A DNA stretch of 64,000 nucleotides from Bacteroidales bacterium (GCA_017399905.1 JAFQAR010000102.1:56472-120471), one strand, 5' to 3'. Positions 1 to 9,169 are shown, counted from the stretch's first letter. Numbers and translations are program-made. Notes: a model not told the origin generated them from the letters alone.

Positions 1-2
1 AC

Positions 3-197
3 TATCTGGAAGGAGCACAGGACATACACGAGGCCGACATAGAGTTCCAGAAGAGAGTCAGGTCCATATACAGAAGGCAATGCGAGCTTGACCCTAAGTT
101 CATACGCATAGACTGCTCTGACGAATACGGGGAGATGCTTCCTCCGGGCGCAATCTTTGCCAAAGTGAAGGAAATCGTCGATTCAGCAATGAAATAG
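3..197 (+). CDS. tmk: Thymidylate kinase, C-terminal end (partial)
   Basis: The reading frame enters from outside the window and ends in TAG at 195-197, so only the last 64 residues are visible. The stretch GAQDIHEADIEFQKRVR followed by a Tyr-containing helix matches the region of dTMP kinases where DIHE and the following helix close the active site. The enzyme phosphorylates dTMP to dTDP in dTTP synthesis. The P-loop and LID lie upstream and cannot be checked. The next gene starts four bases after the stop, so the two are probably co-transcribed. The assignment rests on a short C-terminal match and is likely but not certain. Confidence 0.7.
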   Translation, partial: YLEGAQDIHEADIEFQKRVRSIYRRQCELDPKFIRIDCSDEYGEMLPPGAIFAKVKEIVDSAMK

Positions 198-201
198 AGC
201 A

Positions 202-1419
202 ATGAGATATCTTCTTCTACGCATGAAGCGCTTCTGCGGCTTCATTACAGGCTTCGTTTTCGTCATAAGCGGAATCCTGAAACTTCTGGACCCGGTGGGT
301 ACGGGGCTCATCATGGACGGATACCTTGATTTCCTGCATCTGGGATTTCTCGGGTCACTTTCCAAGGTACTCGGTGTCACATTCGCTTTTGCGGAAACAG
401 TCATCGGAACAGGACTCATCACCGGCATATGGAGAAAACCTTCCGCCATCGCAGCCATGGCACTTCAAGGCTTCTTCACTTTCCTGACGCTTCTTCTTGT
501 AATCTTCAATCCCACAATGGATTGCGGATGCTTCGGGGAGGCGGTACACCTCACGCATATGCAGACGTTCATCAAGAACATCATCCTCTGCGTGCTGCTG
601 GCCGCTTATTACTTCCCGCCGAAACTGCTCGGACACAACAAACGCCGTAAATATGTTTCATTTGCAGCCGTAACCGCATCCGTCCTTGCCTTCACGGTAT
701 ATTCATGGATGTACATCCCTCTTGTAGACTTCACCGACTACAAGCCGGCAGCCTTCCTCTCTGCAGGTCACACATACGCCACATCCGACGAAGATGCATA
801 CGAGGCCGTATTCATCTATGAAAAGGACGGAGTGACCGAAAGATTCGGACTTGACGACATCCCTGATTCCACATGGACATTCGTTTCTGCGGAAACGGTT
901 GAAAAGGATGGGGTCGAAGAGAAAGGGCTCACACATCTTCCGATATATGACGATACAGACGAACAGCTCGACACCCTTGCATCAGAAGGCAAAGTCATGA
1001 TTGTATCCGTATACAAGCCTGAAATGAAGAAGGCAAGGTGGATCCAGACTGCAGATTTCCTTGAAAGAGCATCCGAAAACGGGTTCACAGCCCTTCTGCT
1101 GGCTGCTTCGACTCCGGAAGAGATGGACATCGCCCTGAAGCAGCTTACGGCAGAAACAAAGGCCATGCTCGAGAGCCACCTGTATTTCTCCGACTACAAG
1201 ACCTTGCTCACGATGAACAGGTCCAACGCCGGAGTGACCTATTTCAGCGACGGCTATCTCATCAGCAAATGGGCAAGACGTACGATGCCGGACGCCGAGG
1301 CGCTAAAGCAAATTTACAACGGAGACGACACCGAAACCGTCATAGACAAGAGCACAAAAGGCAGCCTTACATTCCAGGGCTTCCTGCTTTACATCTTCGC
1401 CGTGATGCTGCTGCTATAG
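202..1419 (+). CDS. DoxX/MauE-type membrane protein, BT_3928 family
   Basis: 405 residues. The N-terminal 170 residues hold about five hydrophobic helices with the motif DCGCFG near residue 112, typical of MauE/DoxX-type quinone-linked membrane proteins and of the Bacteroidota family called BT_3928. Residues from about 175 to 385 look like a non-membrane domain resembling a thioredoxin fold, but the expected CxxC is absent (the equivalent stretch reads SVYKPEMKKAR). A last hydrophobic helix ends the protein. A redox role at the membrane is a family-level inference; the substrate is unknown. It begins four bases after tmk and is followed by a strong terminator hairpin. Confidence 0.7.
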   Translation: MRYLLLRMKRFCGFITGFVFVISGILKLLDPVGTGLIMDGYLDFLHLGFLGSLSKVLGVTFAFAETVIGTGLITGIWRKPSAIAAMALQGFFTFLTLLLVIFNPTMDCGCFGEAVHLTHMQTFIKNIILCVLLAAYYFPPKLLGHNKRRKYVSFAAVTASVLAFTVYSWMYIPLVDFTDYKPAAFLSAGHTYATSDEDAYEAVFIYEKDGVTERFGLDDIPDSTWTFVSAETVEKDGVEEKGLTHLPIYDDTDEQLDTLASEGKVMIVSVYKPEMKKARWIQTADFLERASENGFTALLLAASTPEEMDIALKQLTAETKAMLESHLYFSDYKTLLTMNRSNAGVTYFSDGYLISKWARRTMPDAEALKQIYNGDDTETVIDKSTKGSLTFQGFLLYIFAVMLLL

Positions 1420-1437
1420 ACCAGAGACACAGATACA

Positions 1438-1473
1438 AAAAATCCGGTTCAGAGGGTTCTGAACCGGATTTTT
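1438..1473. terminator. Bidirectional intrinsic terminator
   Basis: A perfect 16-bp stem (1438-1453 with 1458-1473) and a 4-base loop. One arm begins with five A and the other ends with five T, so it can end transcription of the DoxX-type gene on the plus strand and of the lipoprotein operon on the minus strand. It fills most of the gap between these convergent genes. Confidence 0.9.
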
Positions 1474-1489
1474 CATGATATATACCTGA

Positions 1490-2617
1490 TTACTTGTAGT
1501 CGAACGGAGTCGGCTCATCTATAGGGCAATCGATGGCGTTGCATACGGAATATGAAATCCTTGAGCCTGTCTTGGCTCCGTATGAAACGAAAGCCGCAAG
1601 ATGGAGGTTCTCGACCACCCACTTGCTCTTGACATCCATCACGAAAGTCTTGTCAACAGTCTGTCCAGCCTTGAGAGTTCCGAGAGGGAGACCGAAGTAT
1701 GTTCCCTTATACTTCGAATCTGTTATACGCACGCAATTGTTATGATAGTCGTACGAGGTATCGCCAACGTTGTCATAATCTGACTGCTGGCCAAAGAGGT
1801 TGTCTTCAAGAAGCCATGCTCCTACATTGAAGATACCGTCCACTGCAGCCTTCACTGAAACCTTCAGGACGAGAGTTCCGTCATCATAAAGCTTCGGATT
1901 GACAGCGATTCCGGCCTTTGCGGCACCGGCTGTGCTCTGATTGATGAGTCCTTTGAGAGCGTCTTTGCCCTGTGTATGCGAGAAACCGTTCACTAGGTCA
2001 ACATGAAGGAAAGGATAGTTGCTGACTGTAGGTCCTGAAATCTTGGCAGGGTCATTTGCATTGTAACCCGAATGAACGGCCGCAAGCACGGCATTTTCCG
2101 GAATGACATCCTCTGATGAAAGTTCCTTAAGGATCTTTATCATATAAGGGCAATAGCCACATCCCGTTCCAGTATACTGCACAAGAAACGCACGATGCTC
2201 GAACGAGGTGTTGTTCGGCTTAGGATCAGCCACAGCCTCAGGCACAGGGACTGAAATGGCCTTGATGGTGAACAGACCGTTATCATCATAGCTCTTGTCA
2301 TATGTGCTCATGGTTCCGTAGGTCGCCCAGAACTTGTAGTCTCCGTCCTTTGTTGCAGTGAACTGACCGCCCGGAAGATTGACTACATCGTTGTTCACGT
2401 CATAGAAAACAGCTTCTGCTGTCACGTCCTTACCGCCGGCAATGACTTTGAGCGTTGCCACATCCTGTCCGTTAGACTGGATGACATCCTTGTCGGATAC
2501 GATCATGATGTCACCTGAAGCATCAGTACCGCCTGTAGGATCACCGTTCTCTCCCCCGCAGGAGAAAAGCACCACCGCTGCTGCGAGCAGTGATGCTGTC
2601 TTGAATATATTCTTCAT
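1490..2617 (-). CDS. Omp28-related lipoprotein with thioredoxin-like CxxC
   Basis: 375 residues. The N-terminus is a lipoprotein signal (hydrophobic segment, then VLFSC with Cys20), so the mature protein is lipid-anchored, probably at the outer membrane. Residues about 35-125 look like an Ig-type beta domain. From residue 140 the motif FLVQYTGTGCGYCP appears, the CxxC hallmark of the Omp28 family, which has a thioredoxin-like fold. Its function in gut Bacteroidota is unknown; a thiol-redox or binding role is inference. Its ATG overlaps the stop of the upstream lipoprotein gene by one base (TAATG), so translation is probably coupled. Confidence 0.8.
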   Translation of the reverse strand: MKNIFKTASLLAAAVVLFSCGGENGDPTGGTDASGDIMIVSDKDVIQSNGQDVATLKVIAGGKDVTAEAVFYDVNNDVVNLPGGQFTATKDGDYKFWATYGTMSTYDKSYDDNGLFTIKAISVPVPEAVADPKPNNTSFEHRAFLVQYTGTGCGYCPYMIKILKELSSEDVIPENAVLAAVHSGYNANDPAKISGPTVSNYPFLHVDLVNGFSHTQGKDALKGLINQSTAGAAKAGIAVNPKLYDDGTLVLKVSVKAAVDGIFNVGAWLLEDNLFGQQSDYDNVGDTSYDYHNNCVRITDSKYKGTYFGLPLGTLKAGQTVDKTFVMDVKSKWVVENLHLAAFVSYGAKTGSRISYSVCNAIDCPIDEPTPFDYK

Positions 2618-5295
2618 TATTTATTCTGGATTATGAATGTCTTTTCTACAAGCTTGTCAGCCCTTTCCCTGAACTGATCGACTCCGACCATCTCCATCTC
2701 GATCTTCTTAAGCTCCACTGATGAAGACACGTCAGTCATCTTCTTGTAAACGCCCTCAGGGAAGTCACCCTTAGCCTGAACATTACCGCTTGAACGGCGG
2801 ACAGAGCTCTGGACGTTCGCGCTTTCCTCCTCAGTCCAGCCTCTCGTAAGGACGATCTCGGAGATTACCGGATTCTCGAGAAGAGTCTGCTGCATCATGT
2901 AGTCGATACCGATCATGTTAGGATAGTAGTTCACGCCTTCATGAACGAGAGGATGGATCGTTACCGTATTCCTGTCAGCCGAAACGGTAACAGGGAATGA
3001 CGGAGTCCAGCCCTCGCCATAAGTAATGGTCATATATGCATCCTTCTCCATAGCGCCGAGATAGAACGGAACAGACCAGTTCGCCGCAGGCGGAAGGAAG
3101 TTAGCATCGATCGGAATAGAATATACAACATTGCCGTCCGCATCCTTGGATGTTTCGAGATACCACTTAGGACCGTAGTCGTTGTAGAGCGACGAAACGT
3201 CTACAGAGTTGTAGTCGGTAGCGATGAAGAGGTCGTATGGAGTACGTGCATCAAGACGGCCGTAGCTGTCTGCATCGAGCCAGCCGATACCGACAAGTCT
3301 GTTCTGGTTTCTGAGCCTTTCCTCGGTAATCTCCTCGGCAAGCTGCTTGAATTCATACCACATCGCGTCCACCTCTTCCTTGTCCTTTCCGTTCTTTCCT
3401 GTCTCCTCATAAATCTTGTAGATTTCATCGGAAAGAGTCTCAGGATAGTCGTAAAGGTCAGCGGCAAGGGTTATCTTTGAGCTGTGCTCGAATGTCTTCT
3501 CGCCCTTGGAATCGGTCAGCATCGCAGTTGCGGTCCAGTCTCCGACGAGGTCAAGATAAAGATCCTCATCGACATACGGCTTAGGATCGGTATATGGAGT
3601 GGTGCAGTCTGCAACAGCCGGACACTCCTCGATAAACTCATAGTTCAGGTCGTTAGGAGTGTACTCTTCGTTATATCCCACCACAACAAGTCTTGTAGTC
3701 TCGCCATCCACGGTAGGGATCCTGATTGTAAGACCCTCCTCAGAGTTGATTTCCTCAACCTCGTCAGCAGTGAAATAGCTGTAGGCCTTGTTTCCTGTAA
3801 CGATTCCGAAATATGTCGAGCCTCCGTTGATGGCAAGAAGCCAGTCCCTGAGGTAGTTTGCAGCATAGTAGCACTCTGTGACAGGGATTCCCTTGGAAGC
3901 TGTAGTACACTTGATGTTGAAAACAGCCTCGTATGGAGTAACCTCATCCTCAACCTCCGTAACGATGATTTCAGGCTCGTCAAGCACCTTCTTTGTCGTC
4001 CTGAATGTGAACTTCTGGAAGCTCTGGCTTGTAGCAGCCGAGTTACCCATCGCGGTCACAAAGACATGGTAGTCGGTATCTTCCTTTATCGCATCCTGAT
4101 AGTAGAATGTAGTAAGGTTAGCCTGCACAGGACCGGATGCAACCTTTGTTCCAAAAGTATAAGCGGCAAAATAAGACGTAACCATCCACTGCATGTAATC
4201 CTCGTTACCCTGAAGAAGTTCGAGAATCTGATTGTACATCGCATCATCGAACACACCGAATGCGTACTGGGTAACCTCATCGTCAGGCCAGAACTCGAAT
4301 GTAAGGTCGATAGGGCTCGCAGCCGCAAGCTTCACTTCCACTCCAGCATCGAGAAGCTCAGGTTCCCTTACACGGAAATGCTTGCGCTGGAAAGCTCCGG
4401 TCCAGTAGTCATCCATCGGACGTGAGATTTCATAACCGTCGATTATGCCCATCGAGCTCTGCTTGTTGGCACCTGTCTCATAATAAAGGGTATCGAGCAT
4501 AGGGATATAGTAGCCCGGATCCCAGCCTGAAGGATAGTCAAAGTAGCAGTCCTCGTACTCTTCGGTATCCTCCATCCATGCGAATTCACCGGCAACAAAG
4601 ACTACCGGCTCACCTGGAGAAATAGGGTTATAGTAGGTATCCCAGTCGATTTCGCCGTCCGAGTCAGAATCCTGACCTGTCTGATACCAGTTCTCCTCCT
4701 CGGAATACAGCAATGTAGTATCATCAGTTATCCACCTTGCACCGTTGTAAAGCAGAGAAGAGTAGTCATCGCTGCCCGCCATGTAGTTGTACATCATGAT
4801 ACAGCACTGGTTGTAACGGATGGCGTTCCTTCTTTCCTTCGTATCATCCGGAACAGTGACACGCATCTGATAGCCGTCATAATCACGGCCTACGACTGTC
4901 AGCAGTTCATCGAAATCATAAGCGGTTGTCGTGAACGGCAAAGTATAGATATCAGAATAATTCTGGGCATCCAGCTTTGCGACAAGATAAAGCCAGTACT
5001 TGGTCTCTTCCTTAAGGTTCTTGTCAATCCTTATTACATCATCAGGCTTGACATTGACAACATCTCCCTTCGTAAACATCACAGCCGGATTGTTCATCAG
5101 CTGTTCCTTGGTATCGACGATATAAGCGATCTGGACAGGGTTCGGTGCAGTGACCTGCACTTCCACGTATCCCGGTCCCACCTCATGGATCTTCACCGAG
5201 AAAGGATTCTTATCCGTCGGCTTACATCCGGACATAATACTGCACATTACGGCGATAAGGCCGATCACAGGCAGTTTATTCAGAATTTTATTCAT
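2617..5295 (-). CDS. Large surface lipoprotein of unknown function
   Basis: 892 residues from the ATG at 5295. I chose this start because it gives a clean lipoprotein signal (charged start, hydrophobic core, SIMSGC with Cys24); an upstream TTG would only add non-coding-like residues. The rest is soluble, acidic, rich in Tyr, Asp and Thr, with segments reminiscent of fibronectin-type or Ig-like beta repeats (residues about 28-130 and 440-560). I recognise no catalytic motif. Together with the downstream Omp28-type protein it forms a two-gene operon of exported lipoproteins with its own promoter. A role in binding at the cell surface is only inference. Confidence 0.65.
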   Translation of the reverse strand: MNKILNKLPVIGLIAVMCSIMSGCKPTDKNPFSVKIHEVGPGYVEVQVTAPNPVQIAYIVDTKEQLMNNPAVMFTKGDVVNVKPDDVIRIDKNLKEETKYWLYLVAKLDAQNYSDIYTLPFTTTAYDFDELLTVVGRDYDGYQMRVTVPDDTKERRNAIRYNQCCIMMYNYMAGSDDYSSLLYNGARWITDDTTLLYSEEENWYQTGQDSDSDGEIDWDTYYNPISPGEPVVFVAGEFAWMEDTEEYEDCYFDYPSGWDPGYYIPMLDTLYYETGANKQSSMGIIDGYEISRPMDDYWTGAFQRKHFRVREPELLDAGVEVKLAAASPIDLTFEFWPDDEVTQYAFGVFDDAMYNQILELLQGNEDYMQWMVTSYFAAYTFGTKVASGPVQANLTTFYYQDAIKEDTDYHVFVTAMGNSAATSQSFQKFTFRTTKKVLDEPEIIVTEVEDEVTPYEAVFNIKCTTASKGIPVTECYYAANYLRDWLLAINGGSTYFGIVTGNKAYSYFTADEVEEINSEEGLTIRIPTVDGETTRLVVVGYNEEYTPNDLNYEFIEECPAVADCTTPYTDPKPYVDEDLYLDLVGDWTATAMLTDSKGEKTFEHSSKITLAADLYDYPETLSDEIYKIYEETGKNGKDKEEVDAMWYEFKQLAEEITEERLRNQNRLVGIGWLDADSYGRLDARTPYDLFIATDYNSVDVSSLYNDYGPKWYLETSKDADGNVVYSIPIDANFLPPAANWSVPFYLGAMEKDAYMTITYGEGWTPSFPVTVSADRNTVTIHPLVHEGVNYYPNMIGIDYMMQQTLLENPVISEIVLTRGWTEEESANVQSSVRRSSGNVQAKGDFPEGVYKKMTDVSSSVELKKIEMEMVGVDQFRERADKLVEKTFIIQNK

Positions 5296-5338
5296 TAATT
5301 TATTATTTAGAATTTGGGTTATATACATCAAAATCGCG

Positions 5339-5371
5339 CAAATATAGATATTTCTGCATAAAAATCAGCAA
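5339..5371 (-). promoter_or_regulatory. Promoter of the two-lipoprotein operon
   Basis: On the minus strand TATATTTG (5339-5346) matches the Bacteroidota -7 box TAnnTTTG. A TTG (5369-5371) lies 22 bases upstream as a -33 element. The ATG at 5295 follows about 40 bases after the expected start point. Confidence 0.65.
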
Positions 5372-5385
5372 CTTAATCTGTAAAA

Positions 5386-5415
5386 TTGTCCTTAACACTA
5401 TTTTTATTATCTTTG
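5386..5415 (+). promoter_or_regulatory. Promoter of purB
   Basis: TATCTTTG (5408-5415) is a perfect TAnnTTTG -7 box with TTG (5386-5388) 19 bases upstream. The purB ATG at 5432 follows after a short leader. This promoter and the one for the lipoprotein operon diverge within about 80 bases. Confidence 0.75.
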
Positions 5416-5431
5416 TGCCGCAATCCTTAAA

Positions 5432-6781
5432 ATGAACAAGATGGACAATCATTCACTGTTGGCGGTGTCGCCTATCGACGGACGTTATTCACGTCAGACA
5501 GAACCACTTAGAGAATATTTCAGCGAATACGCACTGATAAAGTACCGTGTCAGGGTGGAAATCGAATACTTCATAGCTCTATGCCGCATCCCGCTGCCGC
5601 AGCTCGCCGATTTCGATTCCTCGAAGTTCGAGGCGCTCAGAGACATCTACAGGAACATGACACCTGAAGATGCGGCAAAGGTGAAGGACATCGAAAAGGT
5701 GACAAACCACGACGTGAAGGCTGTCGAGTACTTCATAAAGGACCGCTTCAAGGAAATGGACATCATGAAATGGGGCGAATTCGTCCATTTCGGACTGACA
5801 TCCCAGGACATCAACAATACGTCAGTGCCGCTTTCATTCAAGGAAGCGATAGAAGAAAGCTTCATGCCTCTCCTCAACGAGGTCCTCGGACTGATCAAAG
5901 GCATGGCGGAAGAATGGAAGGATATCCCTATGCTTGCAAAGACCCACGGTCAGCCTGCATCTCCTACAAGAGTCGGAAAGGAGTTCAATGTCTTTGCCGT
6001 ACGTCTTGAAGAGCAGATCCGTCAGTTCAATCAGCTGACATATCCTGCAAAGTTCGGTGGAGCTACAGGCAACATGAATGCACACAAGGTAGCTTATCCT
6101 GAAGTGAACTGGATCGAGTTCGGCAATGAGTTCGTAGCATCACTGGGTCTCAAGAGATCGTTCCCTACGACTCAGATCGAGCACTATGACAACCTTGCAT
6201 CGCTCTTCGACTGCCTCCGCCGAATCAACACAATTCTGATCGACTTCGCGCGCGACATATGGACATATATATCAATGGAATATTTCCGTCAGAAGGTGAA
6301 GGCAGGTGAAGTCGGATCATCAGCAATGCCTCACAAGGTAAACCCTATCGACTTCGAGAATGCCGAAGGAAACTTCGGCGTTGCGAACGCATTGTACACC
6401 CATCTTTCGATGAAGCTTCCGATCTCCCGTCTGCAGCGCGACCTTACGGACTCGACCGTACTCCGCAACATCGGCATGCCTCTCGCCCATTCGATGATAT
6501 CGCTCAATTCATTGAAGAAGGGTCTCGGCAAGCTCATCCTCAACGAGGATGCCATCCGTGCCGATCTTGAAAGGAACTGGGCTGTCGTGGCTGAAGCCAT
6601 ACAGACGATACTCCGTAGAGAGAATTACCCGAATCCTTACGAAACGCTCAAGGCGCTCACACGTACAGGAGCGGGAATCAACCATGATGTGATAGCTGAT
6701 TTCATCGAGACTCTTGAAGTGTCAGAATCAGTAAAGGAGGAACTCAGGGCCATCAGCCCTTGGACCTATACCGGTTTTTAG
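5432..6781 (+). CDS. purB: Adenylosuccinate lyase
   Basis: 449 residues, the length of the E. coli-type enzyme. It cleaves SAICAR to AICAR and adenylosuccinate to AMP, each time releasing fumarate. Visible family motifs are SPIDGRY at the N-terminus, FGLTSQD at 120-126, THGQPASPT at 171-179 and the fumarase/aspartase superfamily signature SSAMPHKVNPIDFENAEGN starting at 296. An alternative start at Met4 is possible. It stands alone: a divergent operon lies upstream and a convergent division gene lies 30 bases downstream. Confidence 0.97.
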   Translation: MNKMDNHSLLAVSPIDGRYSRQTEPLREYFSEYALIKYRVRVEIEYFIALCRIPLPQLADFDSSKFEALRDIYRNMTPEDAAKVKDIEKVTNHDVKAVEYFIKDRFKEMDIMKWGEFVHFGLTSQDINNTSVPLSFKEAIEESFMPLLNEVLGLIKGMAEEWKDIPMLAKTHGQPASPTRVGKEFNVFAVRLEEQIRQFNQLTYPAKFGGATGNMNAHKVAYPEVNWIEFGNEFVASLGLKRSFPTTQIEHYDNLASLFDCLRRINTILIDFARDIWTYISMEYFRQKVKAGEVGSSAMPHKVNPIDFENAEGNFGVANALYTHLSMKLPISRLQRDLTDSTVLRNIGMPLAHSMISLNSLKKGLGKLILNEDAIRADLERNWAVVAEAIQTILRRENYPNPYETLKALTRTGAGINHDVIADFIETLEVSESVKEELRAISPWTYTGF

Positions 6782-6811
6782 GGGGATTTCGTTCCGGACT
6801 TTCAGAGGAGC

Positions 6812-7117
6812 CTATTCCTCTACAATATAGACATCTTCGCCAGGGACAGCAAAATTGAAATGCTCTCTGGCGAATTTTTCCAATGTATCCCTGTCTGTCC
6901 TGAGCATGTCGATGCGGCGGTCCATCTCATCATTACGCCTCTGATACTCATCGATCAGCTTCTCCTGACGGCGTATCTCGATAGCAGCCTTCGCCCAATG
7001 GATCACGGTATTGCCGGGACCGACAATCCACAGGAATACAAACACTGATGTAGTGAAGAGCACAAACCATGCAAATATACGGTGAGGCCCCTTGAATATG
7101 CTTCTGATCTTGTTCAA
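6812..7117 (-). CDS. FtsB/DivIC-like septum formation initiator
   Basis: 101 residues from a TTG at 7117. The order is a short basic N-terminus, one transmembrane helix (FAWFVLFTTSVFVFLWIVG), a coiled coil of about 40 residues (IEIRRQEKLIDEYQRRN onward) and the C-terminal FAREHFNFAVPGEDVY block typical of FtsB/DivIC. Such proteins help assemble the divisome. The frame stays open upstream to 7219, but that part is unlike a protein N-terminus and contains a perfect -7 box at 7176-7183, which places the transcript start inside it. I therefore choose the TTG, which begins the usual basic segment of the family. Confidence 0.85.
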   Translation of the reverse strand: MNKIRSIFKGPHRIFAWFVLFTTSVFVFLWIVGPGNTVIHWAKAAIEIRRQEKLIDEYQRRNDEMDRRIDMLRTDRDTLEKFAREHFNFAVPGEDVYIVEE

Positions 7118-7175
7118 AACACGAATTCGTATATGATGTTGATAAAAAACACCCGGTCCATATCGGATGTCTCGA

Positions 7176-7193
7176 CAAAAATAGTTAATTTTG
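7176..7193. promoter_or_regulatory. Back-to-back divergent -7 boxes
   Basis: TATTTTTG reads on the minus strand at 7176-7183, for the FtsB/DivIC-like gene. TAATTTTG reads on the plus strand at 7186-7193, for the nucleotidyltransferase gene at 7246. Both match TAnnTTTG and are only two bases apart. I see no clear -33 TTG for either. Confidence 0.55.
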
Positions 7194-7245
7194 AAAGAAT
7201 TTTGAAATAGGACTGACATATTTTAAAACATAAAACAACACAGAC

Positions 7246-8181
7246 ATGAAACCAACACTTCTGGTACTTGCTGCCGGCATGGGCAGCCGTTACGGCGGAC
7301 TTAAGCAGATGGACGGACTTGGTCCTAACGGAGAAACCATCATCGACTATTCAATCTATGATGCAGTTCAGGCCGGTTTCGGAAAGGTAGTCTATATCGT
7401 CCGCGAGTACTTCAAAGAGCAGATGGAACAGCTCGTAAAGGAAAAATACAGCAATGTGAAATGCGTGGACGGAGAGCCACTCGAATTCCAGTTCGTGACA
7501 CAGGAACTCTTCAAGATCCCGTCTCAGTTCACCCTGAATCCTGACCGTGAGAAGCCTTGGGGCACAGCTCATGCAGTACTTATGGGCAAAGGAGTCGTAA
7601 AGGAGCCTTTCGCCGTGATCAACGGTGACGACTATTACGGCAAAGAGTCTTTCCAGATTCTCGGAGACTGGCTCAGGGCTCATGAAGGCAAGACCGGAGA
7701 ATACGCTCTCGTAGGCTTCGAACTTGACAACACTCTTTCCGAGTCAGGCGGCGTGTCAAGAGGCATCGGAACTGCGGACCGGACAGGTTTCCTCACCGAC
7801 GTTGTGGAGCACCACAAGATCGCGATGGCCGAAGACGGAAAGATCTATGGAGAGAACAATGTCACTGGCGAGACAGTGGAGCTTGCACCTAAGGCATTGT
7901 GCTCGATGAACATGTGGGGATTCACTCCTGATTATTTCGACAAGAGCGAAGAGATCTTCACAAGATTCCTCGAGAAGAACATAGGTGAGCTTAAGGCCGA
8001 GTTCTACATTCCTTACGCAATAGACTGCATCATCAAGGACGGCTCAGGAAAATGCGAACTGCTGTCCACTCCTTCACGCTGGTTCGGCGTCACCTTCAAG
8101 GAAGACCGTCCAGGCGTAGTGGCAAAGTTCCAGGAATTCGCCGACAAGGGTGTATATCCGACTCCGCTTTATAAGAAATAA
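7246..8181 (+). CDS. Sugar-phosphate nucleotidyltransferase
   Basis: 311 residues of the NTP-transferase (GT-A-like) fold. The N-terminal signature LAAGMGSRYGGLKQ binds the nucleotide, and VINGDDYYG near residue 124 holds the metal-binding acidic residues. The enzyme should join a sugar 1-phosphate to an NTP to make an NDP-sugar, but neither substrate can be read from the sequence. Proteins of this shape are common in Bacteroidota as single genes outside polysaccharide clusters. The CPBP protease gene starts four bases downstream, so the two form an operon. Confidence 0.8.
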   Translation: MKPTLLVLAAGMGSRYGGLKQMDGLGPNGETIIDYSIYDAVQAGFGKVVYIVREYFKEQMEQLVKEKYSNVKCVDGEPLEFQFVTQELFKIPSQFTLNPDREKPWGTAHAVLMGKGVVKEPFAVINGDDYYGKESFQILGDWLRAHEGKTGEYALVGFELDNTLSESGGVSRGIGTADRTGFLTDVVEHHKIAMAEDGKIYGENNVTGETVELAPKALCSMNMWGFTPDYFDKSEEIFTRFLEKNIGELKAEFYIPYAIDCIIKDGSGKCELLSTPSRWFGVTFKEDRPGVVAKFQEFADKGVYPTPLYKK

Positions 8182-8185
8182 GGAT

Positions 8186-9094
8186 ATGGCAGGAAAATAC
8201 ATACGAAGACATACGGGAAGAGGTTCATACGACCTCTTCTCTAATTATGCGCACTATGTTCCCGGATATGGCGGCATGATGATGCTGTTCCTCATGTTCC
8301 TGCTCGGAGCGCTGCTCGGCAACATCGTCACCGGAGGGCTGACACTTGTTTCTCCGGAATTCGTGACAATGTACGGAATGGTCATATCTTATCCGCTGAT
8401 GTTCGTCCCTGTATTGCTCTACGCCTCAGCCAACAGCAGGAGGAACGAATTCTTCGAGACGGGATACGCTGTGGACAGCAGGCATTTCGGCCAGCTGGGA
8501 GGATTCCGCATGGCTCTCATCGTCTCTGTAGCGACAATGGCCACAGCATTCGTTGCCGACAGCCTCAACCTTCTTCTTCCTGCTGTACCGGAGTGGTTTG
8601 AGCAGATAATGGACCAGATGATGACAGGCCCTGTATGGATAACACTCATCTCAGTCTCGGTATTCGCACCTCTGTTCGAAGAATGGCTCTGCCGGGGACT
8701 TGTCCTCAGAGGCCTCCTTCAGAAGACCCATCCGGCATCGGCAATAATGGTATCTGCAGCATTCTTTGCTATACTTCACATGAATCCATGGCAGGCGCTT
8801 CCGGCCTTCCTGCTCGGAATCCTGTTCGGATATGTCTACTACCGCACAGGCTCGCTCAAGCTGACCATGCTCATGCACTGCGTGAACAATACCATGGCAG
8901 TGGTATTCAGCAAGATACCTTCTCTTGCCGAGGCTGACAGCTTCAAGGATGTCATGAATCCATGGACTTATGCCGGCATCATCATCGCAAGCATAGCCTT
9001 CACGGCAGGCGCAGTCGTAGTACTCCGCAACATTCCTCTCGGAAAGGAGGGAGCACGCAGCAACTGCGACGAAATCCCGCCGATGAACATCTGA
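8186..9094 (+). CDS. CPBP-family intramembrane metalloprotease
   Basis: 302 residues from the ATG at 8186, four bases after the preceding stop; the frame extends upstream only inside the previous gene. Six to eight hydrophobic helices are visible. The three CPBP (Abi/CAAX-protease) motifs are present: EEWLCR at 165-170 (EExxxR), FAILH ending in His198, and HCVNN with His231 and Asn235. The family cleaves or processes membrane substrates, and many members act in immunity or protein maturation; the substrate here is unknown. A long terminator hairpin follows. Confidence 0.85.
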   Translation: MAGKYIRRHTGRGSYDLFSNYAHYVPGYGGMMMLFLMFLLGALLGNIVTGGLTLVSPEFVTMYGMVISYPLMFVPVLLYASANSRRNEFFETGYAVDSRHFGQLGGFRMALIVSVATMATAFVADSLNLLLPAVPEWFEQIMDQMMTGPVWITLISVSVFAPLFEEWLCRGLVLRGLLQKTHPASAIMVSAAFFAILHMNPWQALPAFLLGILFGYVYYRTGSLKLTMLMHCVNNTMAVVFSKIPSLAEADSFKDVMNPWTYAGIIIASIAFTAGAVVVLRNIPLGKEGARSNCDEIPPMNI

Positions 9095-9110
9095 CGGACC
9101 AATCTGACAT

Positions 9111-9155
9111 AAATACAGACGGCACGGAAATCAGGATTCCGTGCCGTCTGTATTT
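9111..9155. terminator. Bidirectional intrinsic terminator
   Basis: A 19-bp perfect stem (9111-9129 with 9137-9155) and a 7-base loop. It has A-rich and T-rich ends and can serve the CPBP gene on the plus strand and yccF on the minus strand. Confidence 0.9.
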
Positions 9156-9169
9156 AATGCCGTCCTATA

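Noticed and set aside
3484-4425. 313-residue open frame on the plus strand opposite the 892-aa lipoprotein
   Set aside because: It lies wholly within a gene with a clean lipoprotein signal on the other strand, has no promoter box and no recognisable domain; Cys/Arg-rich composition is that of a shadow frame.
7118-7219. Upstream extension of the FtsB/DivIC-like gene by 34 residues
   Set aside because: The extension covers a perfect -7 promoter box and is not hydrophobic or basic as the family N-terminus should be.
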